NCBI GenBank assembly: GCA_040398425.1
Contig: JBBATZ010000034.1
Span: 1 to 45,866, forward strand
Origin: UBA7672 sp040398425
Lineage (GTDB): Bacteria; Pseudomonadota; Alphaproteobacteria; Caulobacterales; Hyphomonadaceae
Reading direction: 5' to 3'
Length of the DNA stretch: 45,866 nucleotides
The stretch's first letter is position 1. Each line of letters starts with the position of its first letter. Positions 14,580 to 22,849 of the stretch are shown here, piece by piece. Below the pieces are notes generated by a model. The model saw only the letters and a program-made list of their open reading frames with translations, searched no databases and was not told where the DNA came from. A program made the translations under genes and the position numbers.

Positions 14580-15260
14580 ATGAGAGTTCTCGTCGTTGAA
14601 GATGATCCCGATCTGGGCCGTCAGTTGAGCGAAGCGCTCAGTCAGGCGGGCTATGCTGTGGATCTGGCGCCAGACGGTGAGGAAGGTCACTTCCTCGGCG
14701 AGACCGAGCCCTATGACGCCGCCGTGCTCGACCTTGGCCTGCCCAAGCTCGATGGCGTGCGCGTGCTCGAGAAATGGCGCGCGGGCGGCAAGGACATGCC
14801 TGTGCTGATCCTCACGGCGCGTGATCGCTGGAGTGAGAAAGTCGCCGGGTTCGATGCTGGCGCCGACGACTATCTCACCAAACCGTTCGTGACCGAAGAA
14901 TTGCTGGCGCGCCTGCGCGCGTTGATGCGCCGTGCTGCGGGTCATGCGAGTGCCGCGCTAGAATGTGGCGACCTGCGGGTCGACACACGCGCGGCCCGCG
15001 CTTCGGTCAATGGTGAGCCGATCAAGCTGACGGCGCACGAGTATCGCGTGCTGTCCTACCTGATGCATCATCAGGGGCGGGTTGTTCCCCGCACCGAACT
15101 GGTCGAGCATATTTACGATCAGGACTTCGATCGCGATTCGAATACGATCGAAGTGTTCGTCGGCCGTCTGCGGCGCAAGATCGGCTCCAACCGCATCTTG
15201 ACGGAACGCGGGCTGGGGTATCGGTTGATCGACCCGAAGGCCGAGAAGATCGTCGACTAG
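14580..15260 (+). CDS. feuP: OmpR-family response regulator, FeuP-like
   Basis: A 226-residue regulator with receiver (1-115) and winged-helix DNA-binding domain (about 125-222). Phosphoacceptor Asp51 (VLDLGLP), the acidic pair in VEDDPD, Thr in LTARDR and Lys in YLTKPF are all present. It is followed one base later by its sensor kinase. The feuP name is by synteny: in rhizobia the FeuPQ pair neighbours the cycHJKL operon, as here, and controls envelope-related functions such as cyclic glucan export and has been linked to iron uptake. Which genes it controls in this organism is unknown; the GTTCA direct repeat before the PepSY gene is a candidate site. Confidence 0.85.
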   Translation: MRVLVVEDDPDLGRQLSEALSQAGYAVDLAPDGEEGHFLGETEPYDAAVLDLGLPKLDGVRVLEKWRAGGKDMPVLILTARDRWSEKVAGFDAGADDYLTKPFVTEELLARLRALMRRAAGHASAALECGDLRVDTRAARASVNGEPIKLTAHEYRVLSYLMHHQGRVVPRTELVEHIYDQDFDRDSNTIEVFVGRLRRKIGSNRILTERGLGYRLIDPKAEKIVD

Positions 15261-15261
15261 C

Positions 15262-16671
15262 ATGACAGAAACGGCAGGCGCCGAGACCGAAGGGACGCGC
15301 ACGCGCGGCTCCATCGCACGGCGCATGCTTGTGGCCGCGGCGATCTGGAGCGCGTTTGTCGTGCTCGTTGCGGGCTGGTCGCTGCAGGCCTTCTACCGGT
15401 CGGAGACGGACCATCAGCTCGACCTCGTGCTGGACGATACGCTGCTGACTCTGGCGGCGGCGGCGAATTCCGAGCAGGGGCTGATCAAGGTCGAAGACAC
15501 AAAGTTGCCGCGCGATGAGCGGTTTAGTCGTGCTCTGTCTGGCCGTTACTGGGCTTTCGTTGATCTTGATGGGCAGAACAAGGTCGTGGGCTTCCGCAAG
15601 TCGGACAGCTTGTTCGATGAAGAGCCGGCGCTGGCGGAAGATGTCCGCGCCGGCGCCGTGAAGGTGCCTGGCACGACGCTGTTCCTCGACATGGCAGGAC
15701 CTGACGCCAAGCAGGTGCGCGCGGGCATACGCGCCATCACCTTCACTGATCGACCATTCCCCATTCTCCTTTATGCGTCGATTGACCGCTCAAGCGCTGA
15801 TGCGGCTGTCGGCAGCTTCACGCTGCGACTCGGCATCGCCCTCGGCGTACTTGCGCTCGGGATCATCGTGGGCGTGCTGGTGCTGATCCGCTTTGGCCTG
15901 CGGCCGTTGCACGAAATCCAGGGCAAACTGGGCGACGTGCGCGCGGGGCGGCGCGACAATCTCGACGGCGAGTACCCGGCCGAGTTGTCCCCCCTCGTCC
16001 GCGAGATCAACACGCTGATCGTGCACAACCGGAAAGTGGTGGAGCGGGCGCGGACGCATGTCGGCAATCTGGCGCATGCGCTCAAGACGCCGCTGGCGGT
16101 GCTGAAGAATGAGGCCAAGGGATCGGACAAGCTGGCAGATCTGGTGCGACGGCAGACCGACGCAATGATTGCGAACGTCAATCACTACCTCAAGCGTGCG
16201 CAGGCGGCGGCGCAGGCGCAGGTGCTGGGGGCGCGGACAGAGGTGCAAGAGCCGGTGGAAGGCATCGCCCGGATGCTGGAGCGGCTGAACCGCGACAAGG
16301 GTCTGGCGATCGAAGTGGATATCGACCCCAAGGCAGTGTTCCGGGGCGAGCGGGGCGACTTCGATGAACTTGTCGGGAATCTGTTGGAGAACGCCGCCAA
16401 ATGGTGCAAGTCGCGTGTCAACGTGACGGTGACCCGGAACGATGACGGCATGGAAGTGATTGTGGACGACGATGGTCCCGGCCTCCCGCCTGAACATCGC
16501 GCGGAGGCGCTGGAACGTGGCAAGCGGCTGGATGAATCCACGCCGGGAACGGGTCTGGGATTGTCGATCGTGAACGAACTCGCGGACATTTACGGTGGCA
16601 GCTTCCACCTTGAGGACAGCCCGATCGGCGGCCTGCGTGCGCGCCTCGTGCTGCCGGCGGCGCCGCTTTGA
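15262..16671 (+). CDS. feuQ: Sensor histidine kinase, FeuQ/PhoQ-like
   Basis: A 469-residue inner-membrane kinase. It has a membrane segment at about 20-42, a periplasmic sensing region (45-185), a second membrane segment at about 190-215 and a HAMP-like linker. The HisKA domain has His272 in NLAHALKTPLAVL, the variant typical of PhoQ/FeuQ-type kinases. The HATPase domain shows NLLENAAKW (N box), VDDDGPGLP (G1) and STPGTGLGLSIV (G2). It probably phosphorylates the adjacent regulator. Its TGA overlaps the TTG start of ccmI (TTGA), so kinase and cytochrome maturation genes are translationally linked. Confidence 0.87.
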   Translation: MTETAGAETEGTRTRGSIARRMLVAAAIWSAFVVLVAGWSLQAFYRSETDHQLDLVLDDTLLTLAAAANSEQGLIKVEDTKLPRDERFSRALSGRYWAFVDLDGQNKVVGFRKSDSLFDEEPALAEDVRAGAVKVPGTTLFLDMAGPDAKQVRAGIRAITFTDRPFPILLYASIDRSSADAAVGSFTLRLGIALGVLALGIIVGVLVLIRFGLRPLHEIQGKLGDVRAGRRDNLDGEYPAELSPLVREINTLIVHNRKVVERARTHVGNLAHALKTPLAVLKNEAKGSDKLADLVRRQTDAMIANVNHYLKRAQAAAQAQVLGARTEVQEPVEGIARMLERLNRDKGLAIEVDIDPKAVFRGERGDFDELVGNLLENAAKWCKSRVNVTVTRNDDGMEVIVDDDGPGLPPEHRAEALERGKRLDESTPGTGLGLSIVNELADIYGGSFHLEDSPIGGLRARLVLPAAPL

Positions 16672-17402
16672 TCTGGATCGCTCTCGTCGCCGTTGTATTT
16701 GTCGCAGGCGGAGCCTGGCTGGTCGCGAAGTCGACGCAGACACGGCTGATCGTGCTGGCTCTGGGCGTGGCCGGCGTCGCGACCTACTGGTTTGTCGGGC
16801 ATCCGGACATGGGCGACCGTCCGCTGAACGTGCGGTTGGCCGAAGCCGAAAATCTCGTCAGGACGCAACCGGACAAGGTAGACACGCGGACGGCGATCGC
16901 GGTTGTCGAACAGAAGATTCGCGAGCGCCCGGAAGACCCCACAGGTTATGTGATTGTCGCGCGCATGTATGAGAGCATGGCTCAGAATGCCCAGATGCAG
17001 GGCGCGCAGCTGATGCAGTCAGGCGATGAAAAGGGTGCGTCCAAGCAGGCTGGAATTATGCAGGACAGCCTGCAAAAGGCCGAAGATGCGTTTCGAGATG
17101 CGCTGAGGCGTGATGGCAGCAATGTTGAAGTGCTGACGGATCTCGCCGACCTGCGCTTCAAGAGTACGGGCGATGTCGACCCGGAAACGACAAGGCTTTA
17201 CGAGGCCGCTTTCCAAGCTCAGCCCGATCACTTCAGGCTCGGCTATCTGGCCGGGATCGGTCTCTGGAAAGAGGGTAAGAAGGCTGAGGCGCAGGCACTG
17301 TGGGACGACATCGAGAAGCGTGCGCCAGCGGGTGGGCCGGAGCGGCAGATGTTTGCTGCGCTGCGGCAGATGTTCGGTATCGACCCGCCGACAACACCCT
17401 GA
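16668..17402 (+). CDS. ccmI: Cytochrome c maturation protein CcmI (CycH)
   Basis: A 244-residue TPR protein. Two membrane segments at about 2-20 and 25-43 are followed by a periplasmic TPR region (RPEDPTGYVIVARMYESMAQ; LQKAEDAFRDALRRDGSNVE; DHFRLGYLAGIGLWKEGKKA). CcmI holds apocytochrome c and presents it to the CcmF/CcmH haem ligation complex in the periplasm. TTG 16668 overlaps the upstream kinase stop; no ATG gives the first membrane segment. The order ccmI-ccmE-ccmF-ccmH equals the rhizobial cycHJKL operon. Between it and ccmE are 134 bases with no gene I can support. Confidence 0.8.
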   Translation: MIWIALVAVVFVAGGAWLVAKSTQTRLIVLALGVAGVATYWFVGHPDMGDRPLNVRLAEAENLVRTQPDKVDTRTAIAVVEQKIRERPEDPTGYVIVARMYESMAQNAQMQGAQLMQSGDEKGASKQAGIMQDSLQKAEDAFRDALRRDGSNVEVLTDLADLRFKSTGDVDPETTRLYEAAFQAQPDHFRLGYLAGIGLWKEGKKAEAQALWDDIEKRAPAGGPERQMFAALRQMFGIDPPTTP

Positions 17403-17536
17403 GTATTGCGTGGTCTGAATTCCAGCTGAAAAGTGACCGTATCTCGCGCCATCGTGTCGCTGGCGTAAGGACGATCCGGTCAATATACTGCGCAGGCTCG
17501 TCGGCCGGGGCCCGTTGACCAGGAGACGTCTTACTC

Positions 17537-18007
17537 ATGCGGAAGCGTTCACAAAGGCTCTGGCTCATCGGAGCGGCGACAGCGCTGGTTACGGGCGCAG
17601 CGGCGCTGGCGGTGGTGGGGTTGCAGGGCGCGGTGGCGTTCTTCCAGTCGCCCTCCGACATCGCCGCAAAGGGTGCGTCCAGCTATCACCAGAGCATTCG
17701 CGTTGGCGGCCTGATCGAAGTCGGCAGCCAGAAGCATGGCGACGGAGGCAAACTGTTGGCTTTCAGCATCACCGACGGCAAGCACACGGTGCCGGTCGTC
17801 TATGAAGGCATTCCGCCGGATATGGTCAAGGAAGGCAAGGGCGTTGTCGCAGAGGGCAAGTTCGATGCTTCGGGCACGCTGGTGGCGACGCGCGTGCTGG
17901 CCAAGCACGACGAGAATTACATGCCGAAGGAAGCCTATGACGCAATGAAGCGGGCTTCAGAGGCGGAAGGCGGCGACGCCGCTTATGTCAAAGAGCCTTC
18001 CACTTGA
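17537..18007 (+). CDS. ccmE: Haem chaperone CcmE (CycJ)
   Basis: A 156-residue protein with one N-terminal membrane anchor (about residues 8-32) and a periplasmic OB fold. FQSPSDI, the IRVGGLIEVGS strand and VVYEGIPPDMVKEGKGVVAE are family hallmarks. His124 and Tyr128 in LAKHDENYMP correspond to the E. coli covalent haem His130 and Tyr134. It carries haem from CcmC to CcmF. Start ATG 17537 with AGGAGA upstream. Its TGA overlaps the TTG of ccmF. Confidence 0.95.
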   Translation: MRKRSQRLWLIGAATALVTGAAALAVVGLQGAVAFFQSPSDIAAKGASSYHQSIRVGGLIEVGSQKHGDGGKLLAFSITDGKHTVPVVYEGIPPDMVKEGKGVVAEGKFDASGTLVATRVLAKHDENYMPKEAYDAMKRASEAEGGDAAYVKEPST

Positions 18008-19992
18008 TCGCAGAACTCGGTCACCTTCTGGCCTTCCTCGCGCTGGCGACGGCGGCGGGGCAATCCGTACTGGGCCTGACCACGGGTGGTGAGGCGCCGC
18101 GCCGTCTCGCTGTGGCGACGGGCATGTTCTCCGTGCTGGCGATGGTGGCGCTGGTCATCTGTTTCGTGCGGCTGGATTTCTCCGTCGTGCTGGCGGCTGA
18201 GCATGCGCATTCGCTGATGCCCATGATTTACCGGATCGCAGCCGCGTGGGGGAACCATGAGGGCTCCATGCTGCTTTGGTGCATGGTGATGTCGGGCTAT
18301 GGCGCGGCCGCTGCTCTGTTCATGAAGGATGGCAAGCTGCGCGACCGGGCGCTGGGCGTGCAAGGGCTGCTGACGGTTGGGTCGTTTGCCTACCTGCTTT
18401 TTGTGTCGAGCCCGTTCACGCGGAACCTGGTCGATATCCCATTCGATGGCGGCGGCTTGAACCCGCTGCTGCAGGACCCTGCGGTCGCGTTCCATCCTCC
18501 CTTCCTCTACACTGGCTATGTCGGCATGTCGTTCGTGTTCTCAATGGCGGCTGCAGGCCTGATCAACGGCGAGATCGATCGCGAGTGGGCGCGGCGCGTG
18601 CGTCCGTGGGCGTTGTTCGCGTGGAGCGCGCTGACTATCGGGATCTCGCTGGGTGCGATCTGGGCGTATTACGAGCTCGGGTGGGGCGGATGGTGGTTCT
18701 GGGATCCGGTCGAGAACGCGTCGTTCATGCCGTGGTTGGTCGGCGCAGCTGTAATTCACTCGCTCATCGTCACGGAGAAGCGCGGCGGCATGGCGGCGTG
18801 GACTGTGTTCTTGTGTGTACTGGCGTTTGTATTGGCGCTGCTCGGTACGTTCCTCGTGCGGTCCGGTGTTATGACGTCGGTCCACGCGTTCGCGGTCGAT
18901 CCGACGCGCGGGATCGTGTTGCTGGTGGGTCTGGGGATAGCCGGTGGCGCGGCATTGGCGCTGTTTGCCTGGCGCGCACCGATGATCAAGCAGGGGCCGG
19001 AGTTTGACCCGGTGAGTCGCGAGGGCGCTCTGGTCCTCAACAACCTGTTCCTGTCGGTGGCGGCAGCGCTTGTGCTTGTCGGCACAGTGACGCCGATGTT
19101 CCTGCAGTGGCTGGGCGAGGTCGGCATGATTTCGCGCGAGGCCGCGTCGCTATCGATCGGAGAGCCCTATTTCCAGCTGACACTGGCGCCTATGGTGGCA
19201 GTGTTGCTGTGCTTCATGCCGCTGGCGCAGGCAGCGCCGTGGGTCAAAGCTGATCTCGGGCCGCTGGTGAAGTGGTTGATGCCTGCGGCCGTTGCCGCCG
19301 TGCTGGCCGGCATTGTCGCGATGGCATTTGGCGGCTGGGGCGTCTGGCTTGGATTTGGCGTTCTCGTCGGGACGTGGGTAATTTTCGGCGTTGGCTTTGA
19401 CTTTGTCCGCCGCCTCGGCCCCGGTGGCGCGGGCCGCGTGTTCCGGTTGCCGCTGACAGTGTGGGGCATGGCGATCGCGCACCTTGGCATGGGCTTCTTT
19501 GTGATTGGTGCGACGATTGAAACGGCCACGCGGGCGGAGCGTACATTCCCGCTAAGCCAAGGACAGTCAGCGGAGATGGCTGGCTGGACCTTCGAGTTTC
19601 TCGGCGTGAAGTCTGTCGAAGGGCCGAACTACACGGCGCTGCGGGCTGACATCAAAGTCACCCATGGCAACACGACCGAGATCATCCAGCCCGAGCAGCG
19701 GGCGTATCCGGTGGCGCGCACGAGCACCACGGAGGTCGCGATCCGCAAGACGCTGACTGGTGATGTGTATGTCGCGTTGGGCGATCAGGTGCGGGAGCAG
19801 CCGGGGGCATGGCGCATTCGTATTGCGCATCATCCGCTGATCGATTGGGTTTTTGGTGGAGCAGCGTTGATCGCGCTTGGCGGATTCTTGTCGCTGGCCG
19901 CGCGTGTGCGTCGTCGGGCACCGGCGGTTACGCCTGCGACCGAGGCTGCGCCGGTTGCTGAGCCTGTTAGTCCGTCGAGCGTAACGGCATGA
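18004..19992 (+). CDS. ccmF: Haem lyase subunit CcmF (CycK)
   Basis: A 662-residue protein with about 15 membrane segments. The tryptophan-rich WWD haem-binding domain ELGWGGWWFWDPVENASFMP is at about residues 224-243. GGGLNPLLQDPAVAFHPPFL precedes it, and conserved His residues flank it in the family. A large periplasmic domain near 515-620 follows before the last membrane segment. CcmF joins haem from CcmE to the CXXCH motif of apocytochromes. The start is TTG 18004, overlapping the ccmE stop. The stop overlaps the ccmH start (ATGA). Confidence 0.95.
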   Translation: MIAELGHLLAFLALATAAGQSVLGLTTGGEAPRRLAVATGMFSVLAMVALVICFVRLDFSVVLAAEHAHSLMPMIYRIAAAWGNHEGSMLLWCMVMSGYGAAAALFMKDGKLRDRALGVQGLLTVGSFAYLLFVSSPFTRNLVDIPFDGGGLNPLLQDPAVAFHPPFLYTGYVGMSFVFSMAAAGLINGEIDREWARRVRPWALFAWSALTIGISLGAIWAYYELGWGGWWFWDPVENASFMPWLVGAAVIHSLIVTEKRGGMAAWTVFLCVLAFVLALLGTFLVRSGVMTSVHAFAVDPTRGIVLLVGLGIAGGAALALFAWRAPMIKQGPEFDPVSREGALVLNNLFLSVAAALVLVGTVTPMFLQWLGEVGMISREAASLSIGEPYFQLTLAPMVAVLLCFMPLAQAAPWVKADLGPLVKWLMPAAVAAVLAGIVAMAFGGWGVWLGFGVLVGTWVIFGVGFDFVRRLGPGGAGRVFRLPLTVWGMAIAHLGMGFFVIGATIETATRAERTFPLSQGQSAEMAGWTFEFLGVKSVEGPNYTALRADIKVTHGNTTEIIQPEQRAYPVARTSTTEVAIRKTLTGDVYVALGDQVREQPGAWRIRIAHHPLIDWVFGGAALIALGGFLSLAARVRRRAPAVTPATEAAPVAEPVSPSSVTA

Positions 19993-20405
19993 TTGCGCCG
20001 CTGATCGCGCTGATCCTGCAGGCAGCTGCGGCGCTCGATACGCCGCTGCCCGACGCCACGCAGGAAGCGCGCGCGCAGGCGTTGATGCGCGAGCTGCGCT
20101 GCACGGTGTGCGAAAACGAGCCCGTCTCACAATCGACAGCGGACATGGCAGTAGATGCGCGGCGGAAGATTCGCGAGCAGATCGCCCAGGGAGCGAGCGA
20201 TTCGAAGGTTCGGGACTTCTTCGTCTCCCGCTACGGTCAGTATGTCTCCTTTCGTCCCCCAACGGACGGATGGGCGATGGCGCTGTGGGCATTTCCCTTC
20301 GCGCTGCTCGTCGGCGTGGGGGCTCTGATCGGCCTGGGGCGATTCAAACAGCGCAGACGGGACCTGACGCCAGTGCCGGATGATCGCGGCCAGGACCGCG
20401 CCTGA
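19989..20405 (+). CDS. ccmH: Cytochrome c maturation protein CcmH (CycL)
   Basis: A 138-residue protein with a signal peptide, the redox motif LRCTVC (Cys38, Cys41) followed by ENEPVSQSTADMA, a three-helix bundle ending DFFVSRYGQYVSFRPP, and one C-terminal membrane segment (about 92-112). CcmH reduces the cysteines of apocytochrome c or relays electrons for haem ligation. It starts four bases inside ccmF. The thioredoxin-like ccmG often placed between ccmF and ccmH is absent, so the reductant must be encoded elsewhere, as in rhizobial cycHJKL operons. Confidence 0.95.
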   Translation: MIAPLIALILQAAAALDTPLPDATQEARAQALMRELRCTVCENEPVSQSTADMAVDARRKIREQIAQGASDSKVRDFFVSRYGQYVSFRPPTDGWAMALWAFPFALLVGVGALIGLGRFKQRRRDLTPVPDDRGQDRA

Positions 20406-20488
20406 GTCTCCTTGATTGGCGACGAGCGGAAGATTTCTCCCTGTTCCCATCGCAATACGGCGTCTTGGGCACTGGCGCCGCCGCATGA

Positions 20489-20507
20489 TTGCCTTAAACT
20501 AAGGCAA
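20489..20507. promoter_or_regulatory. Inverted repeat upstream of degP
   Basis: TTGCCTTA, three bases, TAAGGCAA: a perfect 8-bp inverted repeat in the 217-bp ccmH-degP gap, 116 bases before the degP start. No T-run follows on either strand, which argues against a terminator and for an operator or a processed RNA structure. Confidence 0.45.
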
Positions 20508-20622
20508 AATTGTCCAAAGCAGAGGACACGGCGAACAGGTCTTTGCAGTTGCAGAGGGCGGGTCTGCATCTAGGGTCAGTACTCGCGCGTCGCGCACAAC
20601 GGACTGCAGTGAGAGAGAGCGA

Positions 20623-22167
20623 ATGATCAAGCTTGGAATGGTCCGGAACCGTGGGTTGGGAATTGCGGCCGGACTGATGGTTGCGCTTGCCTCCAGCACA
20701 TCGCTTATCCCCGTCGCGACCGCACAGAAACCTTTGGCCATATCGCCGCCCTCAGGCGCGCCGATGAGCTTTGCCGACCTGATCCAGCGGGTGAGCCCGG
20801 CAGTGGTCAGCGTTCAGGTGACCACCGAGGTGAAGGCAGCCGAACGCAATGGCGCCTTAAATCCCTTCCGTGGCCTGCCGGGGTTCGACGAATACGAAGA
20901 CGAGTTCGGCGACCAGCAAGACAAGTCGGCCCCGGAAACCGACCGCGAAGGAATGGCCCTTGGCTCTGGCTTCTTCATCACGCCTGGCGGTTACATCGTC
21001 ACCAATCATCACGTGATCGAAAACGCACGCGAGGTCACTGTCACGCTGAAGAATGGCGACCAACTCGAAGCGCAGATCATCGGCTCAGACGAGCAGACCG
21101 ATCTGGCGGTGCTGAAGGTTAAAAAGAGCGGCACTTACCCGTTCGTGGAATTTGCAACCAAGGCCAAGCCGCGCGTCGGCGACTGGGTGGTCGCTGTCGG
21201 CAACCCCTTCGGACTTGGCGGTACTGCGACGGCGGGCATTGTCTCTGCCGATGGACGCGAGTTGCTCGGCGGCAACTACAACGACTTCATCCAGATCGAC
21301 GCGCCGATCAACCGCGGCAACTCGGGCGGACCGACGTTCAACATCAATGGCGAAGTTATCGGCGTGAACACGGCGATCTTCTCTGATACGGGCGGCGGCA
21401 GCGTCGGTATTGGCTTCGCGATCGAAGCCAAGGCCGTCAAGCAAATCTCCGACCAGCTGATCAAGGACGGTAAGGTCGTTCGCGGTTGGCTCGGTGTCGA
21501 AATCCAGAGCATGAACCAGCGGGTCGCCGAGGCGTGGAGCCTGAAGTCTTCGAACGGCGCGATCGTGCGTTCGGTCACGGCTGGCGGTCCAGCGGAAGCG
21601 GGCGGCATCAAGCGCGGGGATATCATCCTCGCGGTGAATGGCGAGGACGTGAAGGACAATCGGCACCTGACACAACGCGTTGGCAGCCTGCTTGCAGGCA
21701 CGACCAACACCTTCCTGATCATTCGCGATGGCAAGCAGCAGACGCTAAAAGTCACCGTGCGGGCGCGCGACGACAAGGCGCTGGCGGTGGCCGAGCTTGA
21801 TCCGAAGCGGGCGGACATGAAACCTCCGTCGCCGGGTGAAGGCGACGTCAAGGTTTCGGGAGCGACACTCCGTGCGATGACCCCTGCGGAAGCAGCAAAG
21901 TTCGACGTGGGCGCCTCCGGCGCAGGCATCATCGTGGTGACCGTCGCGGCGCACGGGCCGTTCGCGCGGGCCGAAATATTCCCTGGTGATGCGATCCTGG
22001 AAATCAACAACAAGGCGGTGAAGTCGCCCAAGGATTACCAGGATGTCGTTGCCGCAGCGCTCGCCGTTGGCAAGAAAGATGTTGTCGCCCGCGTCGGATG
22101 CGGCAACCAGCAACGGTGCGGTGATCTCACCGTACTGCGTCCGATCGAGATCGCTCCTGCGGAATAG
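20623..22167 (+). CDS. degP: DegP/HtrA-type periplasmic serine protease
   Basis: A 514-residue trypsin-like protease with two PDZ domains. The N-terminal ~35 residues form an export signal ending TAQ. The catalytic triad is His130 (TNHHVIENA), Asp160 (EQTDLAVLKV) and Ser234 (INRGNSGGPTF). A flexible acidic Q/D-rich loop (DEYEDEFGDQQDKSAPETD, about 87-105) corresponds to the LA loop that controls oligomerisation. PDZ1 begins near GWLGVEIQSMNQ (about 288) and PDZ2 spans roughly 405-500, ending with a Cys pair (VGCGNQQRCGD). It degrades or refolds misfolded envelope proteins. The same gene follows cycHJKL in rhizobia. It probably shares a transcript with the two-component pair starting seven bases later. 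Confidence 0.95.
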   Translation: MIKLGMVRNRGLGIAAGLMVALASSTSLIPVATAQKPLAISPPSGAPMSFADLIQRVSPAVVSVQVTTEVKAAERNGALNPFRGLPGFDEYEDEFGDQQDKSAPETDREGMALGSGFFITPGGYIVTNHHVIENAREVTVTLKNGDQLEAQIIGSDEQTDLAVLKVKKSGTYPFVEFATKAKPRVGDWVVAVGNPFGLGGTATAGIVSADGRELLGGNYNDFIQIDAPINRGNSGGPTFNINGEVIGVNTAIFSDTGGGSVGIGFAIEAKAVKQISDQLIKDGKVVRGWLGVEIQSMNQRVAEAWSLKSSNGAIVRSVTAGGPAEAGGIKRGDIILAVNGEDVKDNRHLTQRVGSLLAGTTNTFLIIRDGKQQTLKVTVRARDDKALAVAELDPKRADMKPPSPGEGDVKVSGATLRAMTPAEAAKFDVGASGAGIIVVTVAAHGPFARAEIFPGDAILEINNKAVKSPKDYQDVVAAALAVGKKDVVARVGCGNQQRCGDLTVLRPIEIAPAE

Positions 22168-22174
22168 TGTGCTC

Positions 22175-22846
22175 ATGAAAGTCCTTTTGATCGAAGACGA
22201 CTCCACGGCGGCCGCTTTTGTCAAAGGCGTGCTGAGCGATGCGGGGCACTTCGTCGATGTTTGCGGCGACGGCGAGACCGGGCTGAAGCAGGCCAAGGGT
22301 GGCGACTATGACGCGCTGGTCGTCGACCGGATGTTGCCGGGGCTAGACGGGCTGCGTGTCGTCAAAGGCTATCGCGATTCAGGCGGTCGTGCGCCAGCCC
22401 TGTTCCTTTCGGCGCTGGGTGAAGTCGATCATCGGGTTGAAGGGTTGCAGGCGGGGGGCGATGACTATCTCACCAAGCCCTACGCGCCGAGCGAACTGGT
22501 TGCGCGCGTAGAAGCTCTCGGACGTCGGGCTACGGGCGATATTCCGACGACGAAGCTCACGGTTGGCGGGCTCGAAATGGACCTGTTGGGGCGGACGGTT
22601 CATCGCGACGGACAGAAGATCGATCTTCAGCCGCGCGAGTTCCGCCTGCTTGAGTTTCTCATGCGTCATGCCGGCCAGGTGGTGACGCGCACCATGCTGC
22701 TGGAGAAGGTGTGGGACTATCACTTCGATCCGCAGACCAACGTGATCGACGTTCACGTCTCGCGCCTAAGGGGCAAAATCGACAAGGACTTCGACCGGCC
22801 TCTGCTGCATACGGTGCGCGGCGCAGGATACCGGCTCGAAGCTTGA
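22175..22846 (+). CDS. OmpR-family response regulator
   Basis: A 223-residue regulator from ATG 22175, seven bases after degP; the longer frame from 22043 lies inside degP. Receiver: acidic pocket in LLIEDDS, phosphoacceptor Asp51 in VVDRMLPG, Lys in YLTKPYAP. Winged-helix domain: LQPREFRLLEFLMRHAGQVV and TRTMLLEKVWDYHFDPQTNV with VDVHVSRLRGKID. It resembles CzcR/QseB-type regulators. Placement after degP suggests a role in envelope or metal stress, but targets are unknown. Confidence 0.92.
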   Translation: MKVLLIEDDSTAAAFVKGVLSDAGHFVDVCGDGETGLKQAKGGDYDALVVDRMLPGLDGLRVVKGYRDSGGRAPALFLSALGEVDHRVEGLQAGGDDYLTKPYAPSELVARVEALGRRATGDIPTTKLTVGGLEMDLLGRTVHRDGQKIDLQPREFRLLEFLMRHAGQVVTRTMLLEKVWDYHFDPQTNVIDVHVSRLRGKIDKDFDRPLLHTVRGAGYRLEA

Positions 22847-22849
22847 TCG

